This document shows positions 1-7,397 of a stretch of 64,000 bases of DNA, piece after piece. Where the stretch lies: positions 1-64,000 of the forward strand of contig NZ_AVGG01000011.1 in the NCBI RefSeq assembly GCF_000498535.1, written 5' to 3'. Position 1 is the first letter of the stretch. The number at the start of each line of letters is the position of its first letter. Under the pieces are notes generated by a model, which ran no database searches, was not told where the DNA came from, and saw only the letters and a list, made by a program, of their open reading frames with translations. Source of the DNA: Flavobacterium limnosediminis JC2902 (GTDB taxonomy: Bacteria > Bacteroidota > Bacteroidia > Flavobacteriales > Flavobacteriaceae). The position numbers and the translations under genes are program-made.

Positions 1-17
1 TCTGTGTAATTTGTGGC
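1..17. repeat. short dispersed repeat, copy 1 (truncated by window edge)
   Basis: The 17 bases TCTGTGTAATTTGTGGC are repeated exactly at 27477-27493, again in non-coding DNA. The copy here begins at the window edge, so it may be longer. The rest of 18-308 is AT-rich non-coding sequence in which I see no gene. Confidence 0.55.
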
Positions 18-308
18 TTAAGATTTTTAGAAACTGCAGCCGCCAAAGCAGTTCACCAAAAACCTAAATACAAAACAATCCCCTGAGTAAAGCGAAATAC
101 AGTAAAGTCTAGTTTTAACTATTTTTGAGACCAAAAAAAACCACAACATATTACAGCTATAGCTTTATTTCAATTACAGTTCAAAATCAGAAGACTTTGC
201 CTTTATCTTCATTTGATAAAAAACACCGGATAACAACTACCCTCCCAGTCACGGCAATAAAAATTCATTTTCGTTAAAAAAATGTAGCTGACTCAAATTC
301 CTTTTTTG

Positions 309-316
309 TATTTTTG
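309..316 (+). promoter_or_regulatory. -7 promoter box for the LytTR regulator
   Basis: TATTTTTG matches the Bacteroidota -7 consensus TANNTTTG and lies 28 bases before the ATG at 345. I do not see a convincing -33 TTG at the right distance. Confidence 0.45.
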
Positions 317-344
317 AGATATAACCCAGCCTTAAAAAGGAAGT

Positions 345-1100
345 ATGAGGATCGTAAATGCCTTTATAATTGAACACGAACCGGAGACCTCACAAATTCT
401 TACCCGATTTGGAGAAGACAACTCACTAATCATCAACACAATAGGCAATGCGAAAAATATTGATGATGGCTTGGAGCTTATAAAACGACACAAACCGGAC
501 TTGATTTTTATGAATGCGGTTCCGGAAAACCTCAACAACCTTAAAAAGTTAAACGACCTGGATTTTAACACTCCCAAGTTAATCCTGATGTCGGATGATA
601 TGCAAAAAGCATATGAGGCCTTTAAATGCAATGCCGTCGATTTCATTTTAAAACCGCTGGATTTCAGCAGCATTCTCATTTCCATTTATAAGGTGATTAA
701 AACCATTGAAATGGAAATCAGTTTTCAGAATCAGAAATTACAACAGATCGATTCCATCAACTCACAACATAAAAACAACGAATACATAGCCGTTGCTTCT
801 ATTGACAAAATCGAATTGCTTAAAATTGATGACATCATTTTCTGCAAAGCGGAAGGAAAATATACTGAATTCACCTTAGGTAATGGTACCAAAATATTGT
901 CCAGCCGGAATTTGGGAGAATACAGCAGTAACCTGAACGAAAATCATTTCTTCAGAATTCACCACTCTTATATTATCAACATCAAGCATGTGGTAAAAAT
1001 CTCCAAAAAAGAAGGGTTTTACTGCGAATTCTCAAACGGTATGAGTCTCCCCATTGCAAAAAGAAGACAGGAAGAATTTATTAAATTTATCAAACTCTAA
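345..1100 (+). CDS. LytTR-family response regulator with degenerate receiver
   Basis: A 251-residue DNA-binding response regulator of the LytR/AlgR class. Residues 1-120 form a CheY-like receiver and about 146-250 a LytTR DNA-binding domain (IHHSYIINIKHV stretch). The receiver looks non-canonical: the usual phospho-acceptor Asp at the end of beta-strand 3 is Asn57 (FMNAVP), and the acidic pocket reads EHE instead of the usual DD pair. Ser83 and Lys103 (ILKPLD) of the switch region are kept. It is therefore probably phosphorylation-independent or signals by another route. No histidine kinase lies nearby. The ATG at 345 follows an A/G-rich stretch (AAAAAGGAAGT) that can serve as ribosome binding site. 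The target genes are unknown; the capsule locus downstream is a candidate by position only. Confidence 0.85.
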   Translation: MRIVNAFIIEHEPETSQILTRFGEDNSLIINTIGNAKNIDDGLELIKRHKPDLIFMNAVPENLNNLKKLNDLDFNTPKLILMSDDMQKAYEAFKCNAVDFILKPLDFSSILISIYKVIKTIEMEISFQNQKLQQIDSINSQHKNNEYIAVASIDKIELLKIDDIIFCKAEGKYTEFTLGNGTKILSSRNLGEYSSNLNENHFFRIHHSYIINIKHVVKISKKEGFYCEFSNGMSLPIAKRRQEEFIKFIKL

Positions 1101-1130
1101 TTTTTTCTTACAAAATATCCGGCATTACCC

Positions 1131-1138
1131 TATTTTTG
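1131..1138 (+). promoter_or_regulatory. -7 promoter box for the receiver protein
   Basis: TATTTTTG matches TANNTTTG and sits 22 bases before the ATG at 1161, in the 60-base gap after the LytTR gene. This suggests that the receiver gene has its own promoter. Confidence 0.45.
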
Positions 1139-1160
1139 CAGGAAAAACAAGTAAACATGT

Positions 1161-1559
1161 ATGGCGACACGATTTAATAAAGTAATGGTTATTGACGACA
1201 ACGAATTCGATTGTTACATAACAGCCCGTTTAGTCAGTAACACGAATTTAGCCTCAGAGGTACTGGAATTTAATTCGGGGGAAGTAGCCTTGCAATATTT
1301 AGTGGAAAACCAGAACGACCTCACGATGTTACCGGAGCTTATTTTTCTGGATATCTACATGCCGTTGATGGACGGTTTCGACTTCATAAACATGTTCCGA
1401 CTGTTACCTGACGAAGTGACCAATCATTGCGAAATATGTATCGTATCCACAACAGTGGACGATTTTCATATCCATAAAGCCAAAATCGACGAAAGCATCC
1501 GCTTATTCACAAGCAAACCCATAACGGTGGAGTTCCTGGAAAGCCTCTCCACAAATTAA
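1161..1559 (+). CDS. single-domain response regulator (CheY-like receiver)
   Basis: A 132-residue stand-alone receiver with no output domain. The acidic pair Asp12-Asp13 (VIDDNE), phospho-acceptor Asp64 (IFLDIYMP), Thr97 region (VSTTV) and the switch Lys (SKPI, near residue 119) are all present, so it should accept phosphate. Bacteroidota have many such small receivers that work in phosphorelays with hybrid kinases. The neighbour upstream has an inactive-looking receiver, so the two could form a functional pair, but that is inference. The ATG at 1161 is preceded by the A-rich AAACAAGTAAAC. Confidence 0.85.
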   Translation: MATRFNKVMVIDDNEFDCYITARLVSNTNLASEVLEFNSGEVALQYLVENQNDLTMLPELIFLDIYMPLMDGFDFINMFRLLPDEVTNHCEICIVSTTVDDFHIHKAKIDESIRLFTSKPITVEFLESLSTN

Positions 1560-1793
1560 CCCCCGAAGATTCTCCAAGTTATTCGGAAACAAGAGAAATC
1601 CCCCTGTCATTCTATACCTGTCGAAGACCTGATAACTTTGCTTAAATTGGCGAAGCAATCTCGCTGTTATCGCAACACAGTAGAACACGGGAACGTTGCT
1701 CGAATTGCCAAAGCAATCCCAATATTACTGTCCCCAACTATGCAGATATCTTAAAAATAATACACACTTTCCTTTCCACTTATCCCTTTTCCC
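1560..1793. other. non-coding spacer with decayed repeat fragments
   Basis: I see no gene here. Around 1605-1632 a CTGTCATTCTATACCTGTCGAAG stretch resembles a common short intergenic repeat type, and GGCGAAGCAATCTC (near 1650) and GCCAAAGCAATCCC (near 1706) look like two diverged copies of a GAAGCAATCTC-type repeat. An open frame on the minus strand across this repeat (1503-1688) has no recognisable family and overlaps the receiver gene. Confidence 0.35.
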
Positions 1794-1912
1794 TTTTCTA
1801 TTTTCTATTTTCTATTTTCTATTTTCTATTTTCCCTAACAACTAACAACTAACAACTAACAACTAACAACTAACCACTAACGACTAATTACTAACCCCTA
1901 ACAACTAATCCC
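1794..1912 (+). repeat. heptanucleotide tandem array, 17 units in one phase
   Basis: Five copies of TTTTCTA (1794-1828) and one TTTTCCC are followed without phase break by eleven units of TAACAAC and variants (TAACCAC, TAACGAC, TAATTAC, TAACCCC, TAATCCC) to 1912. The whole 119-base block keeps a 7-base period. It ends 10 bases before the promoter box of the downstream phosphatase gene. A related shorter array precedes enolase. Confidence 0.85.
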
Positions 1913-1922
1913 TAAAAAAACG

Positions 1923-1930
1923 TACATTTG
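1923..1930 (+). promoter_or_regulatory. -7 promoter box directly before the phosphatase start
   Basis: TACATTTG fits TANNTTTG exactly. Only CACC separates it from the ATG at 1935, so transcription should start at or beside the start codon, giving a leaderless message. Confidence 0.55.
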
Positions 1931-1934
1931 CACC

Positions 1935-2669
1935 ATGTTATCCTTTTTAAAGTCAAAACCCGTATTAAAAGACCTCATCCCCGATGGTTATGTAGATATC
2001 CATTCACACCTGCTTTTCGGTATTGATGACGGCGCCAAAACTATTGAAGACTCCGATTTCCTGATGCAGTCCGTGCTGGATATGGGATTTTCAAAATGCA
2101 TCACCACACCACACACCAATGTCCCCGTTTGGAACAACACTCGGGAGGACATCTTAAAAAAGCACATTGAAGTCAAGACGCTTTCACCATTGTTCACCGA
2201 AAAGCTATCTTTAGAAGTAGCTTCGGAATACATGATTAACGATACTTTCGCCAGACTGGTGGAGGAAAAACAGTTACTTATCTTAAAAGACAACTATGTT
2301 TTGGTGGAACTGTCCTACCTTAGCCCTCCATTCCAATTGTACGATACTTTGTTTAACTTACAGTTGGCCGGATACACTCCTGTTTTGGCGCATCCCGAAA
2401 GGTACGGCTACTACCACTCCAGCTTTTCAGAATACGAAAAACTGAAAAAAGCGGGGTGCCATTTTCAACTCAACTTGTTATCCGTAGTGGGGTATTACGG
2501 AAGTGAGGTTGCGGATGCCGCTGAAAAACTGCTTAAAAAAGGTCTGATTGACTTTACGGGATCCGACATACACCACAGAAACCACATTGAATCTTTTTCA
2601 GGAAAAATCAAACTGAAAGATTACCTTCCCCTAACGGAAGCAATGAAAAACAACAATCTTTTCAGATAA
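1935..2669 (+). CDS. CpsB/YwqE-type tyrosine-protein phosphatase (PHP domain)
   Basis: A 244-residue cytoplasmic metal-dependent phosphatase of the CpsB/CapC/YwqE family, which removes phosphate from Wzc-type tyrosine kinases and so tunes capsule export. The PHP-fold metal ligands are in order: DIHSH 21-25, the IDDGAK loop 30-35, TTPH 57-60, ASEY 96-99, AHPERY 152-157 and GSDIH 209-213. Length fits the family. It is the first gene of the plus-strand capsule block; its presumed substrates are the two tyrosine-rich kinases at 7398 and 30033. The start at 1935 is fixed by the promoter box immediately upstream. Confidence 0.9.
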   Translation: MLSFLKSKPVLKDLIPDGYVDIHSHLLFGIDDGAKTIEDSDFLMQSVLDMGFSKCITTPHTNVPVWNNTREDILKKHIEVKTLSPLFTEKLSLEVASEYMINDTFARLVEEKQLLILKDNYVLVELSYLSPPFQLYDTLFNLQLAGYTPVLAHPERYGYYHSSFSEYEKLKKAGCHFQLNLLSVVGYYGSEVADAAEKLLKKGLIDFTGSDIHHRNHIESFSGKIKLKDYLPLTEAMKNNNLFR

Positions 2670-3241
2670 TTCACAGCCGGATATGGAAATAAAAATTACA
2701 GTTTGAGTTAAGCTACATTTTTATAACCACTAACATTAATCAAGGGTCGAATCTGTAACTTTCTGATTCTCAACACAGGCCTGACATGAAGAATATCAGC
2801 ACTTGATTCGCATTACTATTTATCTGTTAAATTCTTCTGTTGCTTTGTAATTAAGAGCACTGTGCCCTTTTTTGTAATACCGAATTTCGATGTATTCAAA
2901 GAGATCCGGTACCGTTTGTCCTTTGGCTATGAGTTTAAGTATCGGCCCCCTTGTTGCTCAATTGGGCATTTTTTTGTTATAAAACTGGGTCATATTTTTC
3001 TTTCGCGCTCCAGAAGTTAAAAATTAAAATTCCGTTCTTACCTTCTATTGTAAGGCAAAATAGCATTCCCTTACAGTTATACACCAAACAAGCTAACACA
3101 TAAATGACTAATATTTAACAACCTTACAAAAAAATAACAAATCAAAAACACAATAATTTGCAAATAATTTCAATAAATAGGTAAATTTTTACATTTACGG
3201 AATTATAACAAAACACCCTCATAAATAGTAAAAATCCTTAT
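2670..3241. other. spacer of about 600 bases with transposase remnant
   Basis: Apart from the transposase fragment at 2820-2945 and the promoter at 3242, I see no gene. The last 200 bases are very AT-rich, as expected ahead of a horizontally acquired block. Confidence 0.4.
2820..2945 (-). pseudogene. IS3-family transposase (OrfB) C-terminal remnant
   Basis: The minus strand encodes a C-terminal peptide ending at a TAA at 2820-2822. It contains FEYIEIRYYKKGHSALNY followed by KATEEFNR, the typical ending of IS3/IS150-type OrfB integrases (the FEYIE..YN..R.HS.LGY..P.EF pattern after the last catalytic Glu). The catalytic DDE core and any inverted repeats are missing, so this is a dead fragment, marking an old insertion at the left edge of the polysaccharide island. 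The upstream boundary is approximate because the similarity fades beyond about 2945. Confidence 0.75.
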
Positions 3242-3249
3242 TATCTTTG
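3242..3249 (+). promoter_or_regulatory. -7 promoter box for the aminotransferase operon
   Basis: TATCTTTG fits TANNTTTG and lies 23 bases before the ATG at 3273. Confidence 0.5.
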
Positions 3250-3272
3250 CTTTTTAAAAATAATTTTGACTT

Positions 3273-4397
3273 ATGCAAAAAATATGGTTGTCATCACCTC
3301 ATATGGGAGGCACTGAAATCGATTATATTCAGGAAGCTTTTAATTCCAACTGGGTTGCGCCATTAGGTCCGAATGTTAACGGATTTGAATCCGATTTAGA
3401 ATCTTATCTGGGAGCACCACAGCAGGTAGCTGCTTTAAGTTCCGGCACCGCGGCTTTACATTTGGGATTAATCCTACTGGGTATACAACCGGGGGATTTC
3501 GTTATTTGTCAGTCGATGACATTTTCAGCCTCAGCCAACCCTATTGCATATTTAGGAGCTACACCCGTATTTATAGACAGTGAATCAACAACTTGGAATT
3601 TATGTCCGGTAGCACTGGAAGCTTCAATTGTGGATTTAACATCAAAAGGAACCAAACCAAAAGCCATTATCGCTGTGCATTTGTACGGTATGCCGTTTCA
3701 GGCAGACGAAATTTTAGCCATATCAGAAAAGTATAACATTCCCGTTTTAGAAGATAGTGCCGAAGCACTTGGAAGCATTTATAAAGGTAAAAAATGCGGC
3801 ACTTTAGGTACCATAGGCATCCTGTCATTTAACGGAAATAAAATAATAACCACCTCAGGAGGAGGCGCTTTAACAACCTCCAACCCAGCTCTTAAAGAAA
3901 AAGCGGTATTTTTAGCCACTCAGGCAAGAGATGCGGCACCGCATTATCAACACAGCGAAATAGGATATAATTACAGGATGAGTAATATTTGTGCAGGTAT
4001 TGGTCGTGGTCAGATGGAAGTCTTGGATGCACATATAGCATTAAGACGAAAGGCTCACCAGTTTTACATGGATTTCTTTAAGGATATGGCTGATGTTGAG
4101 ATATTACATGAACCAACAGCTGATTTTTATTCCAATCATTGGCTTAGTGCCATAGTCTTGTCGTCCTACGAACAACGCGAGGCATTGCGAATAGCTTTCG
4201 AAACCGTTAACATTGAGACTCGTCCGTTGTGGAAGCCTATGCATTTACAACCTGTTTTTGAAAATTGTCCGTATTATGGGGAAAAAGTAGCTGAAGAATT
4301 ATTTCAGAAAGGATTGTGCTTACCATCAGGTTCTAATTTATCAGATGAGGACTTTGAGCGAATAACTAACGTATTAGTAACTTTTTTTAAGAAATAA
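3273..4397 (+). CDS. PLP-dependent sugar aminotransferase (DegT/DnrJ/EryC1/StrS; PglE-like)
   Basis: A 374-residue pyridoxal-phosphate enzyme that transfers an amino group to a keto-sugar nucleotide. Family marks: SSGTAALHLGL 57-67, the cofactor Asp in EDSAEALGS (161) and the Schiff-base lysine Lys190 in SFNGNKI. The N-terminus IWLSSPHMGGTE is typical of the PglE branch, which aminates UDP-4-keto-6-deoxy-GlcNAc on the way to bacillosamine. The next gene, 30 bases downstream, encodes the matching 4,6-dehydratase, and a PglD-like acetyltransferase lies at 10017. The substrate is inferred from this context; other 4-amino sugars are possible. Confidence 0.88.
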   Translation: MQKIWLSSPHMGGTEIDYIQEAFNSNWVAPLGPNVNGFESDLESYLGAPQQVAALSSGTAALHLGLILLGIQPGDFVICQSMTFSASANPIAYLGATPVFIDSESTTWNLCPVALEASIVDLTSKGTKPKAIIAVHLYGMPFQADEILAISEKYNIPVLEDSAEALGSIYKGKKCGTLGTIGILSFNGNKIITTSGGGALTTSNPALKEKAVFLATQARDAAPHYQHSEIGYNYRMSNICAGIGRGQMEVLDAHIALRRKAHQFYMDFFKDMADVEILHEPTADFYSNHWLSAIVLSSYEQREALRIAFETVNIETRPLWKPMHLQPVFENCPYYGEKVAEELFQKGLCLPSGSNLSDEDFERITNVLVTFFKK

Positions 4398-4427
4398 ATT
4401 CGGTTTCAATTTAATTAACATTTGTCA

Positions 4428-6395
4428 ATGCTAAAAATGAAGCGTCTCAGAAAATCTTCGGTTTCAAAATTTATAATACGAAACAAATGGATTCCTATCA
4501 GCTATTTGCCAAGATGGTTTGTTTTCTGTATTGATATTATATTGGTTGTACTGGCTAATTTAGTTTACTATTCAATTGTTTCCAATTTAAATGTCAGTTT
4601 TTATGAAACACTTTCACTTCCGGAACGTTTTGCTTTAAAAGTTGCCGCTTATGTTCTATTTTTTTTAGTTTTCAAAACGTATTCGGGCATTGTCAGACAT
4701 TCAACCCTGCACGATGGTTTTAATTTATTCAAAGCCACCTTCTGTACTTTTATAACCCTCGCTGGTTTTAATTATTTTTACTATTTTTTCTTTGGCAAAA
4801 AGATATTTTTGATGCCCGGTTTGGCAATTAATTTTTTCATTACGCTTCTTTTTTTAATTGCATTCCGAATTATTGTAAAAGTTTTATATCAGGTATATCT
4901 GGAATTAGGAAATCAGAGAAATTTTGAAAAAGTGGTAGTTTACGGTACGGATTACAAGTCCGTTGCCTTAGCTAATGCTTTACTTATGGATCCGAAACAA
5001 AAATACAAACTGATTGCTTTTGTTGAACCTCGAAAAAGCAGTGTTTCATTAGATAAAAAAATTCTTAACATACCGGTAATAACTTATAATAAATCATTAT
5101 TCAAATCAATCGAAAACTTAGGTGTTACCAATATCATTATTACCGAAAATAAGCTTTCAGGCAATTTACGGGATAAGGCAATTGATAAATGTCTGGAACA
5201 CGGTATCAGATTGTTAACCATTCCTTCTGTAACGGACTGGACCGATTATAAAAACATCACCAAAAGCATCAAGACATTTGAAATTCAGGATTTATTGGAA
5301 CGTAAACCTATAGAATTGGATTATACGAATATTTCCGAAAAAGTTTCCGAAAAAGTCATTTTGGTCAGTGGAGCTGCGGGATCTATCGGAAGCGAAATGG
5401 TACGTCAGTTAATTGCTTTCAAACCTGATACGGTATTGTTACTGGATCAGGCAGAAACACCGTTGCACGAATTATCTATAGACCTTCAAAAATCCATGTC
5501 TTGTGAAATAATTCCTTTAATTGCCGATATAAGGGACAAAAAACAGTTGGAACAGATATTTAAAAAATACAGACCGCAATTGGTTTTTCATGCCGCTGCT
5601 TATAAACACGTGCCTTTAATGGAAATTAATCCGAAACAGGCTGTTCTTACCAATATTTTAGGCACTAAGAATCTGGCTGATCTGGCTGTGCAGTATGACG
5701 TTTCCCGATTTGTTATGGTATCGACAGACAAAGCTGTAAATCCGACTAATATTATGGGAGCCAGTAAGCGTATTGCTGAAAAATACATCCAATCGTATTC
5801 GGTTCATTTGAAACAAAACAAAGTAAATCCGACTAAATTTATTACTACCCGATTTGGAAATGTATTGGGTTCAAACGGCTCTGTTGTTCCTCTGTTTACA
5901 AAACAAATTAAAGAAGGAGGTCCGGTTACCATTACGCATCCCGACATAATACGTTATTTTATGACTATTCCCGAGGCCTGTCAGCTCGTTTTGGAAGCCG
6001 GAGTTATGGGGAATGGTGGTGAAATTTTTATTTTTGATATGGGAAAACCCGTAAAAATTGTTGATTTGGCAAAAAAAATGATTCGATTGGCCGGTTTCAC
6101 CCCTAACAAAGAAATCCCCATTGAATTCGTGGGATTGCGTCCGGGTGAAAAATTATATGAGGAATTACTTAGCGACACATCCACAACTCTTCCAACCCAT
6201 CACGATAAAATAATGATAGCCAAAGATATAACAGAGGATTACATCGGTGTTCAAAAAGCTATCGAGGAACTCATATCCGTTTCCAAAGAAGATGATGTAT
6301 TGGAAACAGTAACCTTAATGAAACAAATCGTGCCTGAATTTAAAAGTCAGAATTCACATTTTGAAAGCCTTGACTCTATTACTGGTTTACAGTAG
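4428..6395 (+). CDS. membrane-bound nucleotide-sugar 4,6-dehydratase (CapD/FlaA1/PglF-WbpM type)
   Basis: A 655-residue inner-membrane protein. The first ~155 residues hold four hydrophobic segments, then a CoA-binding-like Rossmann domain, then a catalytic SDR domain with the NAD-binding loop SGAAGSIGSEM at about 314-324. The active site has Met443 and Lys447 (NIMGASK) where classical SDRs have Tyr and Lys, a known mark of the PglF/WbpM group that makes UDP-4-keto-6-deoxy-GlcNAc. It is the upstream partner of the aminotransferase at 3273. A TTG six bases upstream could also open the frame, and an ATG at 4437 is a further alternative; I chose the ATG at 4428. Confidence 0.88.
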   Translation: MLKMKRLRKSSVSKFIIRNKWIPISYLPRWFVFCIDIILVVLANLVYYSIVSNLNVSFYETLSLPERFALKVAAYVLFFLVFKTYSGIVRHSTLHDGFNLFKATFCTFITLAGFNYFYYFFFGKKIFLMPGLAINFFITLLFLIAFRIIVKVLYQVYLELGNQRNFEKVVVYGTDYKSVALANALLMDPKQKYKLIAFVEPRKSSVSLDKKILNIPVITYNKSLFKSIENLGVTNIIITENKLSGNLRDKAIDKCLEHGIRLLTIPSVTDWTDYKNITKSIKTFEIQDLLERKPIELDYTNISEKVSEKVILVSGAAGSIGSEMVRQLIAFKPDTVLLLDQAETPLHELSIDLQKSMSCEIIPLIADIRDKKQLEQIFKKYRPQLVFHAAAYKHVPLMEINPKQAVLTNILGTKNLADLAVQYDVSRFVMVSTDKAVNPTNIMGASKRIAEKYIQSYSVHLKQNKVNPTKFITTRFGNVLGSNGSVVPLFTKQIKEGGPVTITHPDIIRYFMTIPEACQLVLEAGVMGNGGEIFIFDMGKPVKIVDLAKKMIRLAGFTPNKEIPIEFVGLRPGEKLYEELLSDTSTTLPTHHDKIMIAKDITEDYIGVQKAIEELISVSKEDDVLETVTLMKQIVPEFKSQNSHFESLDSITGLQ

Positions 6396-6404
6396 TAATA
6401 ATCG

Positions 6405-6412
6405 TATATTTG
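6405..6412 (+). promoter_or_regulatory. -7 promoter box for the first OPX gene
   Basis: TATATTTG fits TANNTTTG. It lies 18 bases before the ATG at 6430 and inside the longer open frame that starts at a TTG at 6361, which argues that the ATG at 6430 is the true start. Confidence 0.55.
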
Positions 6413-6429
6413 CAAAAATTTTTTTACAT

Positions 6430-7200
6430 ATGAAATCTGCCAAAAAGTATATTTTTTTTTCCGTAATAATCGGTTTACTTATTACTTCCTGCGCCTCCAA
6501 ACAAAATATCCTGTACCTTCAGGATACCCCGTCATCGTCTGAAATAACCTCAAGTTACGACACAAAAATTAAATCCGACGATATTCTGTTAATTATTGTT
6601 TCATCAGAAAATGCAGAAGTTGCCGCTCCTTATAATTTAAAATTGGTTAGTATTCAAAACCACAAACAGGGTAACATTATAAACGAGCAGATGCAGAGTT
6701 ACATTGTAGATAAAAAAGGAGAAATAGACTTTCCTCTTATCGGAAATATCAAACTGGGCGGACTCACGAAAACAGAAGCCGTTGCTACCATCAAGGATAA
6801 ATTAAAGGAACACGTAAGCGATGCTGTTGTAAATTTGCGAATTCTGAATTATAAAATCACCGTTTTGGGTGAAGTGAATAAACCCGGAGCCGTTTCAATC
6901 CCCAGCGAACGAATTACGATTCTGGAAGCCCTTGGAATGGCAGGTGATCTTACAATTTATGGTAACAGAAAAAATGTTTTGCTGATCCGGGAAGTAAACG
7001 GTGTTAAAACCATGAATCGCATTGATCTGACCAAAACAGACTTTGTTTCCTCACCTTACTATTATTTAGACCAAAACGATGTAATTTATGTTGAACCCAA
7101 TAAAACAAAAGTTAATTCTTCCGTAATAGGTCCGAACGTATCAGTGGGAATATCGGTAGTTTCATTAATCATTACTGTTATTGTTTTAGTAACACAATAA
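6430..7200 (+). CDS. polysaccharide export OPX lipoprotein (Wza-like), copy 1
   Basis: A 256-residue outer-membrane polysaccharide export protein. It starts with a lipoprotein signal peptide whose lipobox ITSC puts the lipidated cysteine at residue 21. A poly-export domain (QNILYLQD..SDDILLIIVSS) is followed by SLBB-type beta-grasp segments (ITVLGEVNKPGAVSIPSERITILEAL split across the middle) and a C-terminal hydrophobic helix. It should pair with the kinase at 7398 to form the export channel. The open frame extends to a TTG at 6361, but the promoter at 6405 and the signal peptide favour 6430. A paralogue lies at 32504. Confidence 0.9.
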   Translation: MKSAKKYIFFSVIIGLLITSCASKQNILYLQDTPSSSEITSSYDTKIKSDDILLIIVSSENAEVAAPYNLKLVSIQNHKQGNIINEQMQSYIVDKKGEIDFPLIGNIKLGGLTKTEAVATIKDKLKEHVSDAVVNLRILNYKITVLGEVNKPGAVSIPSERITILEALGMAGDLTIYGNRKNVLLIREVNGVKTMNRIDLTKTDFVSSPYYYLDQNDVIYVEPNKTKVNSSVIGPNVSVGISVVSLIITVIVLVTQ

Positions 7201-7397
7201 CCAGTTGAGTGTAAATGATAAAAAAAATAAATTCTTAAAAAAGAGAAATAAAATAACTCCATAGAAGCATAGCAAAAAATTGTACAGTCAACGATTTACT
7301 GTAATAAGTGAAACGATTAAAAAGTATGCATGAAAACTATGTCACTATGTGGTTAAAAAAATAAAAATGAATACACCCAATGGGTTAACACAGTAGT

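Noticed and set aside
1836..1912. Possible CRISPR-like array
   Set aside because: Units are 7 bases with no spacers; it is a simple tandem array.
6361..6429. TTG start adding 23 residues to the first OPX protein
   Set aside because: It would place the promoter box inside the gene and spoil the lipoprotein signal peptide.
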